In this document: piece by piece, positions 52,490 through 59,942 of the stretch
How the letters are laid out: each line of letters starts with the position of its first letter
How positions within the stretch are numbered: the stretch's first letter is position 1
Assembly: GCF_014656095.1 (NCBI RefSeq)
Contig: NZ_BNBT01000021.1
Coordinates: forward strand, 1 to 64,000
Length of the DNA: 64,000 bases
Source: Streptomyces longispororuber
Lineage (GTDB): Bacteria > Actinomycetota > Actinomycetes > Streptomycetales > Streptomycetaceae
Reading direction: 5' to 3'
Made by a program: the position numbers and the translations under genes
Notes under the pieces: generated by a model
Seen by the model: the letters and a program-made list of their open reading frames with translations, nothing else
Databases searched by the model: none
What the model was told of the DNA's origin: nothing

Positions 52490-53642
52490 ACTCCTCCTGG
52501 TCCGTGTCCAGGACGTCCCGCAGCGCGTCCGCGACCGCTCCCGGGCGCTCGTCGTGGGCGCCGACGGCCGCGTAGAAGTCCGTGAGCTTCCGCGCGCCCC
52601 ACTCGTCGGCGATCATCCGGCAGGCCAGCCACGCCCCCTCGTAGGCGCGGGCGAGGCGGCGGGCGTCGCCGCCGAAGCCGAAGTCGTCGTCCTCGGGCAG
52701 CGCGGCGGGCGGCGCGCCCTCCGCGACCGCGCGCCGCAGCGCCGGCGCGGCCTGCGCGGGCGGGCGGCCCGTGCCGCGGTAGCCGACCCAGTCCGCGAAG
52801 CCCTCGGAGAGCCACAGCGGGGTGGCCCGCGAGGTGTGCGCGCGGGTCGCGACGTGCGTGGTCTCGTGCGTGAGGACGACCTGCTTGCCGAGGTCGCCGA
52901 GGACCCCGTAGGCGTCGGGGTTGACGATGATCCGGTCGGCGGGCGCCGTCCCCGGGCCCCCGGTCTCGCCCGTGGTCACCGCCGCGATGCCCTGGTAGCC
53001 GGCGGCGGGCGCCCCGAGCAGGTCGGCCATGCCGTCCAGGGACCTGGGGACGAGCACCAGGACCCGGCCCGCCCACGGCCGCGGCCAGGCGGCGCGCACG
53101 GCGGGCACCGCGCCGTCGGCCAGCTCCGCGTACCGGCGCAGGTCCCGCGGCGCCCGGCCGACGCCGAGCACGAGGCTGCGGGTGCCGCGCACGGCATCCA
53201 CCCGGCCCTGGTCCCAGAGCTGCCGGGCGGCCCTGCGCGCGGGCCGCTCGCCGGTGACGTGCCACCGCCCGTCGCGCCGCTGGAGCGTCAGCGCGCGGTC
53301 GGCGGTGAGCGGCGCGCGGTCGTGGCCCGCGACGCGGTAGCGCAGTTCGGCGGTGACGGTGGCGCGGGCCCCGTCCCGGTCGAAGTCCCGCACGCGGTAC
53401 GCCCAGGACGCCAGCGGCACCTCGCGGAGGTTGTCGTAGGCGGTGACCGGTCCGCCCGTGGCCCGGTAGGCCCGCTCGTCGCGGTCGAGCACCGCGGCCG
53501 CCCGGCGGTCGAGCAGCCGGCGCACGTCGTCGGGCGCGGTGTCCCGCGCGGAGCCGCCGCAGCCCGCGAGCACGGCGGGAGCGAGCACCGCGAGACACAG
53601 CCCCACCGCCCCCGCACCGCGCCCACGCCGTCGACCAGCCAC
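52446..53642 (-). CDS. Predicted lipoprotein with gluzincin metallopeptidase motif
   Basis: 398 residues, function not proven. Signal peptide with lipobox LAPAVLAGC (Cys about residue 28). The first domain resembles a helix-sheet scaffold (DVRRLLDRRAAAVLDRDERAYRATGG). The second has His259-Glu-Thr-Thr-His263 in VVLTHETTHVATRAH and Glu280 in LWLSEGFADWVGY, the HExxH...E zinc set of the peptidase MA-like group, and ends in a helical domain. ATG 53642 is the start. It is likely a cell-surface protease; its 3' end overlaps the GT87 gene. Confidence 0.87.
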   Translation of the reverse strand: MAGRRRGRGAGAVGLCLAVLAPAVLAGCGGSARDTAPDDVRRLLDRRAAAVLDRDERAYRATGGPVTAYDNLREVPLASWAYRVRDFDRDGARATVTAELRYRVAGHDRAPLTADRALTLQRRDGRWHVTGERPARRAARQLWDQGRVDAVRGTRSLVLGVGRAPRDLRRYAELADGAVPAVRAAWPRPWAGRVLVLVPRSLDGMADLLGAPAAGYQGIAAVTTGETGGPGTAPADRIIVNPDAYGVLGDLGKQVVLTHETTHVATRAHTSRATPLWLSEGFADWVGYRGTGRPPAQAAPALRRAVAEGAPPAALPEDDDFGFGGDARRLARAYEGAWLACRMIADEWGARKLTDFYAAVGAHDERPGAVADALRDVLDTDQEEFTARWRAYLRRELG

Positions 53643-53711
53643 GTCATCGATCGTACGGGGACGGGCCGGGCACCCACCGGGCGGCGGCCGGTCACCTGCG
53701 GCGCGCGGGCC

Positions 53712-54767
53712 TCAGACCCGCGTCACGGTCGCCCCGGGCATCATGTTGACCGGGTCGTAGCGCACCGTGGCGCCCGGGTAGGGGGCGTGCACGACCTGGC
53801 CGTTGCCCACGTACATGCCGACGTGGCTGGCGTCCCCGCGGTAGGTGACGAGGTCGCCGGGCTGGGCCTGGGAGAGCGGCACCTGCCGCCCGGCGTGGCG
53901 CTGCGCCTGCGAGGTGCGCGGCAGCCCGACGCCGGCCTGCGCGTACGACCACTGGGTGAGGCCCGAACAGTCGAAGCCGGAGGGGCCGTTGGCGCCCCAC
54001 ACATAGGGCTTGCCGACCGCCGAGCGGGCCGCGGCGATGGCCGCCGCCGCCCGCGAGGACGCCGGGGCCCCGGCCCCTGCCCCGGCGTCGGAGGGGTCGG
54101 GGCGTGGTGCCTCCCGCCCGCCCCCGCCGGAGCGCGAGGCCCTGTCGTACTCCTCGCGCTGGGCTGCGGTGAGGGTGTTGAGCAGGCGGCGGGCCTTGGC
54201 CAGCTTGTCCTCGACCACGCGCTTGTGGCGGGCGACGGTCTTGCGGCTCTTCTCCAGCTCGGCGAGGGTGCGCCCGGCCTCGGCGCGCTCCTGGGCGAGC
54301 GCGCGCTGGGCCCGCTGGAGCTCCGTGAGGTGGCTGCTCTGCCGGGAGCTGATGCGGTCGAGCGCGGAGGCCTTGTCCAGGTAGGCGTCCGGGTCGGAGG
54401 AGAGCATCAGGGCGAGCGAGGGGTCGATGCCGCCGGAGCGGTACTGGGCCTCGGCGAGCGTGCCGATCTCGCCGCGCATCTCGTTGATGCGCTCCTGGCC
54501 GCGGGCCACCTTGTCCTGGGCCCGCTCGACCTGCCGGCGCAGCGTGCCCGCGCGCTCGTCGGCCTTGTTGTACGCCTCCGTCGCCTGCTCTGCCTGCTCG
54601 TAGAGCCGGTCCACCTTGGCCTTGGTGGCGGCCGGTGTGTCCTTGGGCGCGGCGCTCGCGGGAACCGCGAAGGCCGCTGCCGCGGTGGCGGCGGACAGCA
54701 CGGTGACGGTGGCGGTGCGCGCGCTCCGGTCGAGGCCGGTGGCTGCGGGACGGCGATGGGACCCCAC
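53712..54767 (-). CDS. Secreted NlpC/P60 peptidoglycan hydrolase 1
   Basis: 351-residue secreted hydrolase (RipA/CwlT-like). Signal peptide to about residue 40 (LSAATAAAAFAVPASAAP), then a long coiled coil (KVDRLYEQAEQATEAYNKADERAGTLRRQVERAQDKVARGQERINEMRGEIGTLAEAQYRSGGIDPSLALMLSSDPDAYLDKASALD). A Gly/Ala linker leads to the NlpC/P60 domain with Cys267 in GFDCSGLTQWSYAQAG, His in ASHVGMYVGNGQ and the third polar residue in HAPYPG. GTG 54767 is the start. It is the downstream twin of the next entry. Confidence 0.92.
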   Translation of the reverse strand: MGSHRRPAATGLDRSARTATVTVLSAATAAAAFAVPASAAPKDTPAATKAKVDRLYEQAEQATEAYNKADERAGTLRRQVERAQDKVARGQERINEMRGEIGTLAEAQYRSGGIDPSLALMLSSDPDAYLDKASALDRISSRQSSHLTELQRAQRALAQERAEAGRTLAELEKSRKTVARHKRVVEDKLAKARRLLNTLTAAQREEYDRASRSGGGGREAPRPDPSDAGAGAGAPASSRAAAAIAAARSAVGKPYVWGANGPSGFDCSGLTQWSYAQAGVGLPRTSQAQRHAGRQVPLSQAQPGDLVTYRGDASHVGMYVGNGQVVHAPYPGATVRYDPVNMMPGATVTRV

Positions 54768-54998
54768 GGGTAGCCGTTCTCCCTTCCGCTGGACGGACCC
54801 CCGCGGACACGGGGGCGCACCCCGGGTGCCGGGGAACGGCGCGACAGTAGCCGCGCGGTCACACTCCGGCCAAAGACCCTCGGCGCCTACGCACGGTGAC
54901 GCCCCGCCGGAGACGCAGGTCACCGACGGGGCGCGGGGTCACTGGAAGGTGGCGGAATTCGCCCGATCGGGCGTGCCGCCGACGTCGTCCGGGGGCCG

Positions 54999-56072
54999 TC
55001 AGATACGGACGCCGAACTGGTACGGCATGTTGTTGATCGACTCGTAGCGGACCACGGCGCCGGTGCGCGGGGCGTGCAGCACCTGGCCGTTGCCCGCGTA
55101 GAAGCCGACGTGGTGCAGGTCGCCGTAGAAGATGACCAGGTCGCCGACCTTGAGGTCGCTCTGCGAGTAGATGCGCGTACCGGCGTTGGCCTGCGCCTGC
55201 GAGGTGCGGGGGATGGAGACGCCGGCCTGGGCGTAGGCCCAGGAGGTGAGGCCGGAGCAGTCGAAGGAGCTGGGGCCGGAGGCGCCGTAGACGTACGGCG
55301 AGCCGATCTTGCTCTGCGCCGCGGCGTACGCCGACATGGTGCGGCCCGAGCCCTTGGCGCCGCCCTTGGGCGCCTCGCCCTTGGAGGCCCCGGAGGCGTC
55401 GGACGCGTCGGCGGCCTTGCGCTCGGCGGCGCGGCTCGCGCGGTCCTCCTTGGCCTTGAGCGCGGCGCGCTCCTGGGCGGAGAGCGTGTTGAGCAGGCGC
55501 TGCGCCTCGCCGAGCTTCCCCTGGACCTCGCGCTTCTTCTTGCCGAGCTCCTCGCGGGTGGTGGCGAGGTCGGCGAGCTTGCCGGAGGCCTCCTTGCGCT
55601 GCTGCGCGAGGGTGCGCTGCTTGGCCTGGATCTTCTTGAGGGCCTCGGCCTGCTTGGTGCTGAGCTGGTCGAGCGCGGAGGCCTTGTCCAGGTAGCTGTC
55701 GGGGTCGGAGGAGAGGAAGAGCTGCACCGAGGGGTCGATGCCGCCGGAGCGGTACTGCGCGCTGGCGAGCGAACCGAGGCCGCTGCGCAGGTCGTTGAGG
55801 TCGTCCTGGCCGCGGGCGACCTTGTCCTGGAGGCGGTCGACCTGCTTCTCCAGCTTCTGCTGCTTCTCCTTGGCGCCGTTGAACTTCTCGGTCGCCTTCT
55901 CGGCCTCTTCGTAGAGCTTGTCGACCTTCGACTTCACCTCGTCCTTGCTCGGCTTCTCGCTCGGGGCGGCGTTGGCGGCCTGCGAGGTGAGGGCCACGGC
56001 AGCGGCGGCGGTCGCGGTGAGCACGGTCACGCGGGCGCGGTTCGGCTGCTTGGGTCGACGGTGGGAAGCCAC
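54999..56072 (-). CDS. Secreted NlpC/P60 peptidoglycan hydrolase 2
   Basis: 357 residues, same plan as its neighbour: signal peptide (VTVLTATAAAAVALTSQAANAAP), coiled coil (KSKVDKLYEEAEKATEKFNGAKEKQQKLEKQVDRLQDKVARGQDDLNDLRSGLGSLASAQYRSGGIDPSVQLFLSSDPDSYLDKASALD), linker and NlpC/P60 domain with Cys272 in SFDCSGLTSWAYAQAG, His in LHHVGFYAGNGQ and HAPRTG. GTG 56072 has AAGGAG upstream. An AT-richer stretch upstream (56100-56290) probably holds its promoter. The two genes look like an old tandem duplication; the M. tuberculosis block has one NlpC/P60 gene here (Rv2190c). Confidence 0.93.
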   Translation of the reverse strand: MASHRRPKQPNRARVTVLTATAAAAVALTSQAANAAPSEKPSKDEVKSKVDKLYEEAEKATEKFNGAKEKQQKLEKQVDRLQDKVARGQDDLNDLRSGLGSLASAQYRSGGIDPSVQLFLSSDPDSYLDKASALDQLSTKQAEALKKIQAKQRTLAQQRKEASGKLADLATTREELGKKKREVQGKLGEAQRLLNTLSAQERAALKAKEDRASRAAERKAADASDASGASKGEAPKGGAKGSGRTMSAYAAAQSKIGSPYVYGASGPSSFDCSGLTSWAYAQAGVSIPRTSQAQANAGTRIYSQSDLKVGDLVIFYGDLHHVGFYAGNGQVLHAPRTGAVVRYESINNMPYQFGVRI

Positions 56073-56325
56073 GAAGGCGGCTCCTTCGATGAGTGATCAA
56101 CAGAGGGAGGTCTGGGCGCGACCCTAGTGACCTCATTGTGATCAGATCAAATCCTCATCGGGAAAAAGACGGTCGCCGAGCGTTTTCTTTACGATTGATG
56201 GACGGACAGTAATGCTCAATTGACGTTCCGTCGCATGCAATGGTGGGCCAATTCGGGCATTGGGCACGGTAGTTGCCGTTACCCGTCAACGGTGTTCAAG
56301 TCGTGACGGCCGCGCCCAAGGCGCG

Positions 56326-57675
56326 CTAGCCGCGCGTAAGCCGCTTCAGGAGCACCGCGGACGCCACCGGCCGGGCGCCGGCCTTGGCGATCCCGTCGGC
56401 CACCTCGCGGTCGGTGGAGACGACGATCACCGGCCGCCCCGGCGGCTCGGCGCGCACGAGCTGGCGGATCAGCTCGTCCGCGGTGACGCCCGGCTTCGAG
56501 AAGAGCACGCGGACACCGCGCGGCGGCGCGAGCAGCACCGGCGCGGCCAGCTCGGCGCCGTCGAAGACGCAGGTCACCTCGGCCCCGGTCTGCAGCGCGA
56601 GCTGCGAGAGCGAGCCGAGCAGGCGCAGCCGCTGCTTCTCCAGCGGCATCGTGGGATAGCCGGTCTTGGTCACGTTGTAGCCGTCGACGACCAGGTGCGC
56701 CTGCGGCAGGGCGAGGAGCTGGTCCAGGATCGCCGGGTCGTTCTCGGACAGCGCGCGGGCCGCGATGTCCTTGGGCGTCATCCGGCCGGGCTCCACGGCG
56801 TCCACGGTCTCGGCGGGGCGCACCGACACGGGCGGCAGGGCCAGTTCGCGGCGCAGCCCCTGGGCCGCGTCGAGCACCGTGTCGAGCAGCAGCCGCACCC
56901 GCATGTCCTCGACGCTGCGGCCCTCGCGCGCGGCCCGGCGCGCCGCCTCCAGGGCCGCCTCGGCCTCGCCGAGCCGCGCCTTCAGGCGCCGGGCCTCGCT
57001 CTCGGCGGCGGAGAGCTGGGCCTGCCCCTCGGCGCGGGCGGCCTCGGCGTCGGCGGTGGCCTTGCGCAGGGCCGCCTCGCCGCGCTTGACGTCGCTGAGC
57101 GCGCCGCGCAGCTTGCGGTGCATCGATTCGGCTTCCCTCTTCGCCGCGTCCAGCTCCGCGCGCAGCCGCTCGGTCTCGGCCTTGGTGTGGGCGCGGGCGG
57201 CGGCCAGCTCCGTACGCAGCCGCTCCAGCTCGGCCCTGGCCTCCTCGTCGGCGCGCTCGGCGTCCGCCCGCTGGGCCTCCTCGCCGGCCGCGGTCACGAG
57301 CTTGACCCAGCCGGTGGGGCGCAGCACGTAGGCGGCGGCCGCGACGTCCAGCGGGTCGGCGGCGGGCGGCGGGGTGCCCGCGTCGAGGGCGGCGGTCAGC
57401 TCGGGCTGGGCCTCGCGCAGGCGCTCGCCGATGCGCTGCCGGAAGACGGGGTCGCTCTCCAGCGCGACGGCCATGGCGTTGCCCGCGAACTTCACGCGCC
57501 GGGTGGGCGTGAAGCGCGCGTACTGACGCAGTTGCGGCGGCAGTTCGGCCACCGTCAGGCCGCCGAAGCCGTCCGACACGATCTGCACGACCGCCCGCCG
57601 CACGCCGTCGGGCAGCGGACGGTCGAGCACCTCAGCGGCGCCGTCCTCCGGCGTTCCGCCCGCGCTCTCCACCAT
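56326..57675 (-). CDS. NYN-domain (YacP/Rae1-like) RNA-binding protein
   Basis: 449 residues. The N-terminal helical domain (PLPDGVRRAVVQIVSDGFGGLTVAELPPQLRQYARFTPTRRVKFAGNAMAVALE) precedes a long coiled coil of Ala/Glu/Arg heptads (about 130-270). The C-terminal NYN domain carries LVVDGYNVTKTGYPTMPLEKQRLRLLG, VTCVFDGAELAAPVL, VRVLFSKPGVTADELIRQLV and VIVVSTDREVADGIAKAGARPV, giving the acidic metal cluster of PIN-like nucleases. Probably an RNase; target unknown. ATG 57675 is the start. Confidence 0.9.
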   Translation of the reverse strand: MVESAGGTPEDGAAEVLDRPLPDGVRRAVVQIVSDGFGGLTVAELPPQLRQYARFTPTRRVKFAGNAMAVALESDPVFRQRIGERLREAQPELTAALDAGTPPPAADPLDVAAAAYVLRPTGWVKLVTAAGEEAQRADAERADEEARAELERLRTELAAARAHTKAETERLRAELDAAKREAESMHRKLRGALSDVKRGEAALRKATADAEAARAEGQAQLSAAESEARRLKARLGEAEAALEAARRAAREGRSVEDMRVRLLLDTVLDAAQGLRRELALPPVSVRPAETVDAVEPGRMTPKDIAARALSENDPAILDQLLALPQAHLVVDGYNVTKTGYPTMPLEKQRLRLLGSLSQLALQTGAEVTCVFDGAELAAPVLLAPPRGVRVLFSKPGVTADELIRQLVRAEPPGRPVIVVSTDREVADGIAKAGARPVASAVLLKRLTRG

Positions 57676-57710
57676 CGGTCACCCCACTAGCTGTGCGGGG
57701 CCCGCTCCCG

Positions 57711-57950
57711 TCAGGAGCCGGCCCCGGGCCTGTCCACGAGTTCCACCTGGTCCACCGCGTTGCACCAGCGGCAGCGGACCGACTCGATGGTCTCACTGAC
57801 CACCTCGCGTTCCTCGACCTTCGGCGCCCCGGCCAGGTCGAGGTGCACGTATTCGACGACCTTCGACGAGCGGGTCACGTCGAACCGCGTGAGGTTGCCG
57901 CAGAGCGTGCAGCGCCACCGTGTGGTGTCGGTCGGCAGGGGAACCGTCAT
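57711..57950 (-). CDS. Small zinc-ribbon protein
   Basis: 79-residue protein with two Cys pairs, CTLCGN and CRWCN, separated by a beta-rich stretch (LTRFDVTRSSKVVEYVHLDLAGAPKVEEREVVSETIESVR), a typical zinc ribbon. Function unknown. ATG 57950 (MTVPLPTDTTRWRCTLCG) is chosen as start; frames upstream lack a ribosome site. Confidence 0.8.
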   Translation of the reverse strand: MTVPLPTDTTRWRCTLCGNLTRFDVTRSSKVVEYVHLDLAGAPKVEEREVVSETIESVRCRWCNAVDQVELVDRPGAGS

Positions 57951-58114
57951 CGTGACGTTCGCTTTCCGTCGGGGGACCGTGATGCGTGGTTCCCGTAACC
58001 CTAAGGCCTGTGTAAGGACCGCCGTGCGCACGTATGCGAGGCGGCCGCATCACGCGGGGGACCGCCCGGGCGAGGCGGTCCGTCCGGACCCGCCCCTTAC
58101 GTCATGCTCTGTGC

Positions 58115-58846
58115 ATGCTCATCACATGGGGCGCGGCGGCGGGCCGCGCGCTCCGGCACCCGGCCGCCCCGGTGACGTACGCCCTGATCGCCGCCTGCTG
58201 CGCGGTCTTCCTGCTGTCCCCGCTGTCCGGCTTCAACCCGGCGTACGGCACCGGCGACCGGCTCATCGCCGCCCAGCAGGCCTACTTCGAACGCTGGGGG
58301 GTGGTACCCGTCGAACTCCTCAGCGGCAAGCCGCGGTCCGCCCTCACACCTCTGACGGCGCTGTTCGTGCACGGGAGCTGGCTCCACCTCCTGGGCAACA
58401 TGCTCTTCCTGTACGTGTTCGGGGTGATGGTCGAGGAACGCATGGGCCACCTCCAGTACGGGCTCTTCGCGGTGGGCTGCGGCTGTCTCGCCCTCTTCGC
58501 CTACGCCGTCGCGCACGCCGGGTCCGCGCAGACGCTGGTCGGCGCCTCCGGGGCGATCTCGGCGGTACTCGGCGCCTTCCTCTATCTCTTCCCGAGAGCG
58601 CGCGTCACCAGCCTCTTCCCGTTCCTGTTCTTCCTGCCGCTGCGGTTCCCCGCCTGGGTGGTGCTGCCGTTCTGGGTGGCGCTCCAGTGGATCGCGGCGG
58701 GCCAGCGGCAGCACGGCCCCGGGGTCGCCTACCTGGCCCACCTGGTGGGCTTTTCGCTGGGGTTTGTCTACTCCTGGGTGCGGTACGGGCGGACGGCTAG
58801 AGTGAAGGGCCAGGACCCGGCCACCGAGGGAGACAGCCAGCCGTGA
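58115..58846 (+). CDS. Rhomboid family intramembrane serine protease
   Basis: 243-residue rhomboid with about seven helices. Catalytic Ser145 in TLVGASGAISAVLGAFL and His209 in YLAHLVGFSLGFVYS. The HxxxN motif is VHGSWLHLLGNMLFLYVFG and the acidic loop VMVEERMGHLQYGLF. ATG 58115 is the start. Its stop overlaps the start of the AsnC-like gene, so the two are coupled. Substrate unknown. Confidence 0.93.
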   Translation: MLITWGAAAGRALRHPAAPVTYALIAACCAVFLLSPLSGFNPAYGTGDRLIAAQQAYFERWGVVPVELLSGKPRSALTPLTALFVHGSWLHLLGNMLFLYVFGVMVEERMGHLQYGLFAVGCGCLALFAYAVAHAGSAQTLVGASGAISAVLGAFLYLFPRARVTSLFPFLFFLPLRFPAWVVLPFWVALQWIAAGQRQHGPGVAYLAHLVGFSLGFVYSWVRYGRTARVKGQDPATEGDSQP

Positions 58847-59124
58847 TCACCGCGATCGTGCTCATCAAGACCAGCGTGGACCGGATTCCGGAGATCGCCG
58901 AGTCGATCGCCGCCCTCGACAGCGTCAGCGAGGTCTTCTCGGTGACCGGCACCTACGACCTGATCGCCATGGTCCGCGTGGCCCGCCACGACGACCTGGC
59001 CGACGTCATCCCGGGCCGGATCAGCAAGATCCCGGGCGTGGAGGGCACCGACACGCACGTCGCGTTCCGCACGTACTCCCAGCACGACCTGGAGGCGGCG
59101 TTCGCGATCGGCCTCGACTCCTGA
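58843..59124 (+). CDS. Stand-alone Lrp/AsnC effector-binding domain protein
   Basis: 93-residue protein consisting only of the RAM (AsnC C-terminal) domain: MITAIVLIKTSVDRIPEIAESIAALDSVSEVFSVTGTYDLIAMVRVARHDDLADVIPGRISKIPGVEGTDTHVAFRTYSQ. No HTH is present. Such stand-alone domains bind amino acids and can pair with full-length Lrp proteins. GTG 58843 overlaps the rhomboid stop (GTGA), linking the two genes. Confidence 0.92.
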   Translation: MITAIVLIKTSVDRIPEIAESIAALDSVSEVFSVTGTYDLIAMVRVARHDDLADVIPGRISKIPGVEGTDTHVAFRTYSQHDLEAAFAIGLDS

Positions 59125-59231
59125 GCCCTGACCGGCGGGCGCCCAGCGGGGCCTGACCGACGGCCCCGGATGAGGATTTCCTCATCTCGGGCTCATCCGG
59201 CCGGCACGGTACGTCCCGCACGCTCGCTGCC

Positions 59232-59759
59232 ATGGTCTTCTCCCACCGCATGGCGGCCCTGGCGGCCGTCGTGGCCGTCCCCCTCGGCATCGCCGTGACG
59301 AGCTACGCCCTGACGGACAGCCCCGCCGAGCCGAAGGTCCCGCCCAAGGTGGAGCTGGAGAGCGGCTCCCCGTCGGGCACGCCCGCCGGGCCCGAGCCCA
59401 CCCCGAGCGACCAGGTCGTCGACCGGCCCCCGGTCAGCGACAGCTCCGGGGAGAGCGGGACCGGCACGGGCCGGACGGCCGGTAAGGCCGATACGGGTGG
59501 CACGGGTGGGGCGGGCACAGCGGGCGGCACGGGGGACGCGCATGACGATGACGGCGACCGGGGGCGGGGGCCCGGATCCGGCACCCCCGAGGGGTCCGGC
59601 GGGCCCGGCGGGTTCGGCCAGTCCAACGGGGACGGCGGGACCGGTGGGACCGGTGGGTCCGGCGGGAGCGGCGGTTCCGGCGGGAGCGGTTCCGGCGGGA
59701 GCGGCGGGAGCGGCGGGTCCGACGACGATGACGGCGACGACGGGCCGGGCGACGACTGA
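59232..59759 (+). CDS. Small secreted hydrophilic repeat protein
   Basis: 175 residues. Signal peptide MVFSHRMAALAAVVAVPLGIAVTSYALTDSPA, then a Pro/Ser/Gly-rich hydrophilic chain (GGTGGSGGSGGSGGSGSGG) ending in an acidic piece (DDDDGDDGPGDD). No catalytic motif. The TGA at 59757-59759 lies inside a 15-bp repeat array; removing that stop would extend the frame to TGA 59940-59942. It precedes the histidine kinase/regulator pair, a common Streptomyces arrangement, and may be a ligand or matrix protein of that system. Confidence 0.8.
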   Translation: MVFSHRMAALAAVVAVPLGIAVTSYALTDSPAEPKVPPKVELESGSPSGTPAGPEPTPSDQVVDRPPVSDSSGESGTGTGRTAGKADTGGTGGAGTAGGTGDAHDDDGDRGRGPGSGTPEGSGGPGGFGQSNGDGGTGGTGGSGGSGGSGGSGSGGSGGSGGSDDDDGDDGPGDD

Positions 59760-59942
59760 CCGGGCGACGACGGACCGGGCGACGACGGACCCGGCGACGA
59801 CGGGTTCGATGACGACGGGTTCGATGACGACGGGTTCGATGACGACGGGTTCGATGACGACGGGCCCGGCGACGACGGGTTCGATGGCGAAGGGTTCGGC
59901 GACGACGGGTTCGGCGACGACGGACCCGGTGACGACGGCTGA
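59733..59942. repeat. Fourteen-unit 15-bp tandem array joining the secreted protein and the kinase
   Basis: Units of the types GGCGACGACGGACCC, GGCGACGACGGGTTC and GATGACGACGGGTTC follow one another without gaps. In the secreted-protein frame they read Gly/Asp-Asp-Asp-Gly-Pro/Phe. The second unit has TGA where the others have GGA or GGG. Confidence 0.92.

Noticed and set aside
54768..56290. c-di-AMP riboswitch upstream of the NlpC/P60 genes, common before cell-wall hydrolases in actinobacteria
   Set aside because: The conserved core pieces of that riboswitch were not found upstream of either gene.
59497..59928. N-terminal extension of the histidine kinase with MTTGS repeats
   Set aside because: It is the shadow of the Gly/Ser secreted protein and the 15-bp array in another frame, with no ribosome site or signal sequence.
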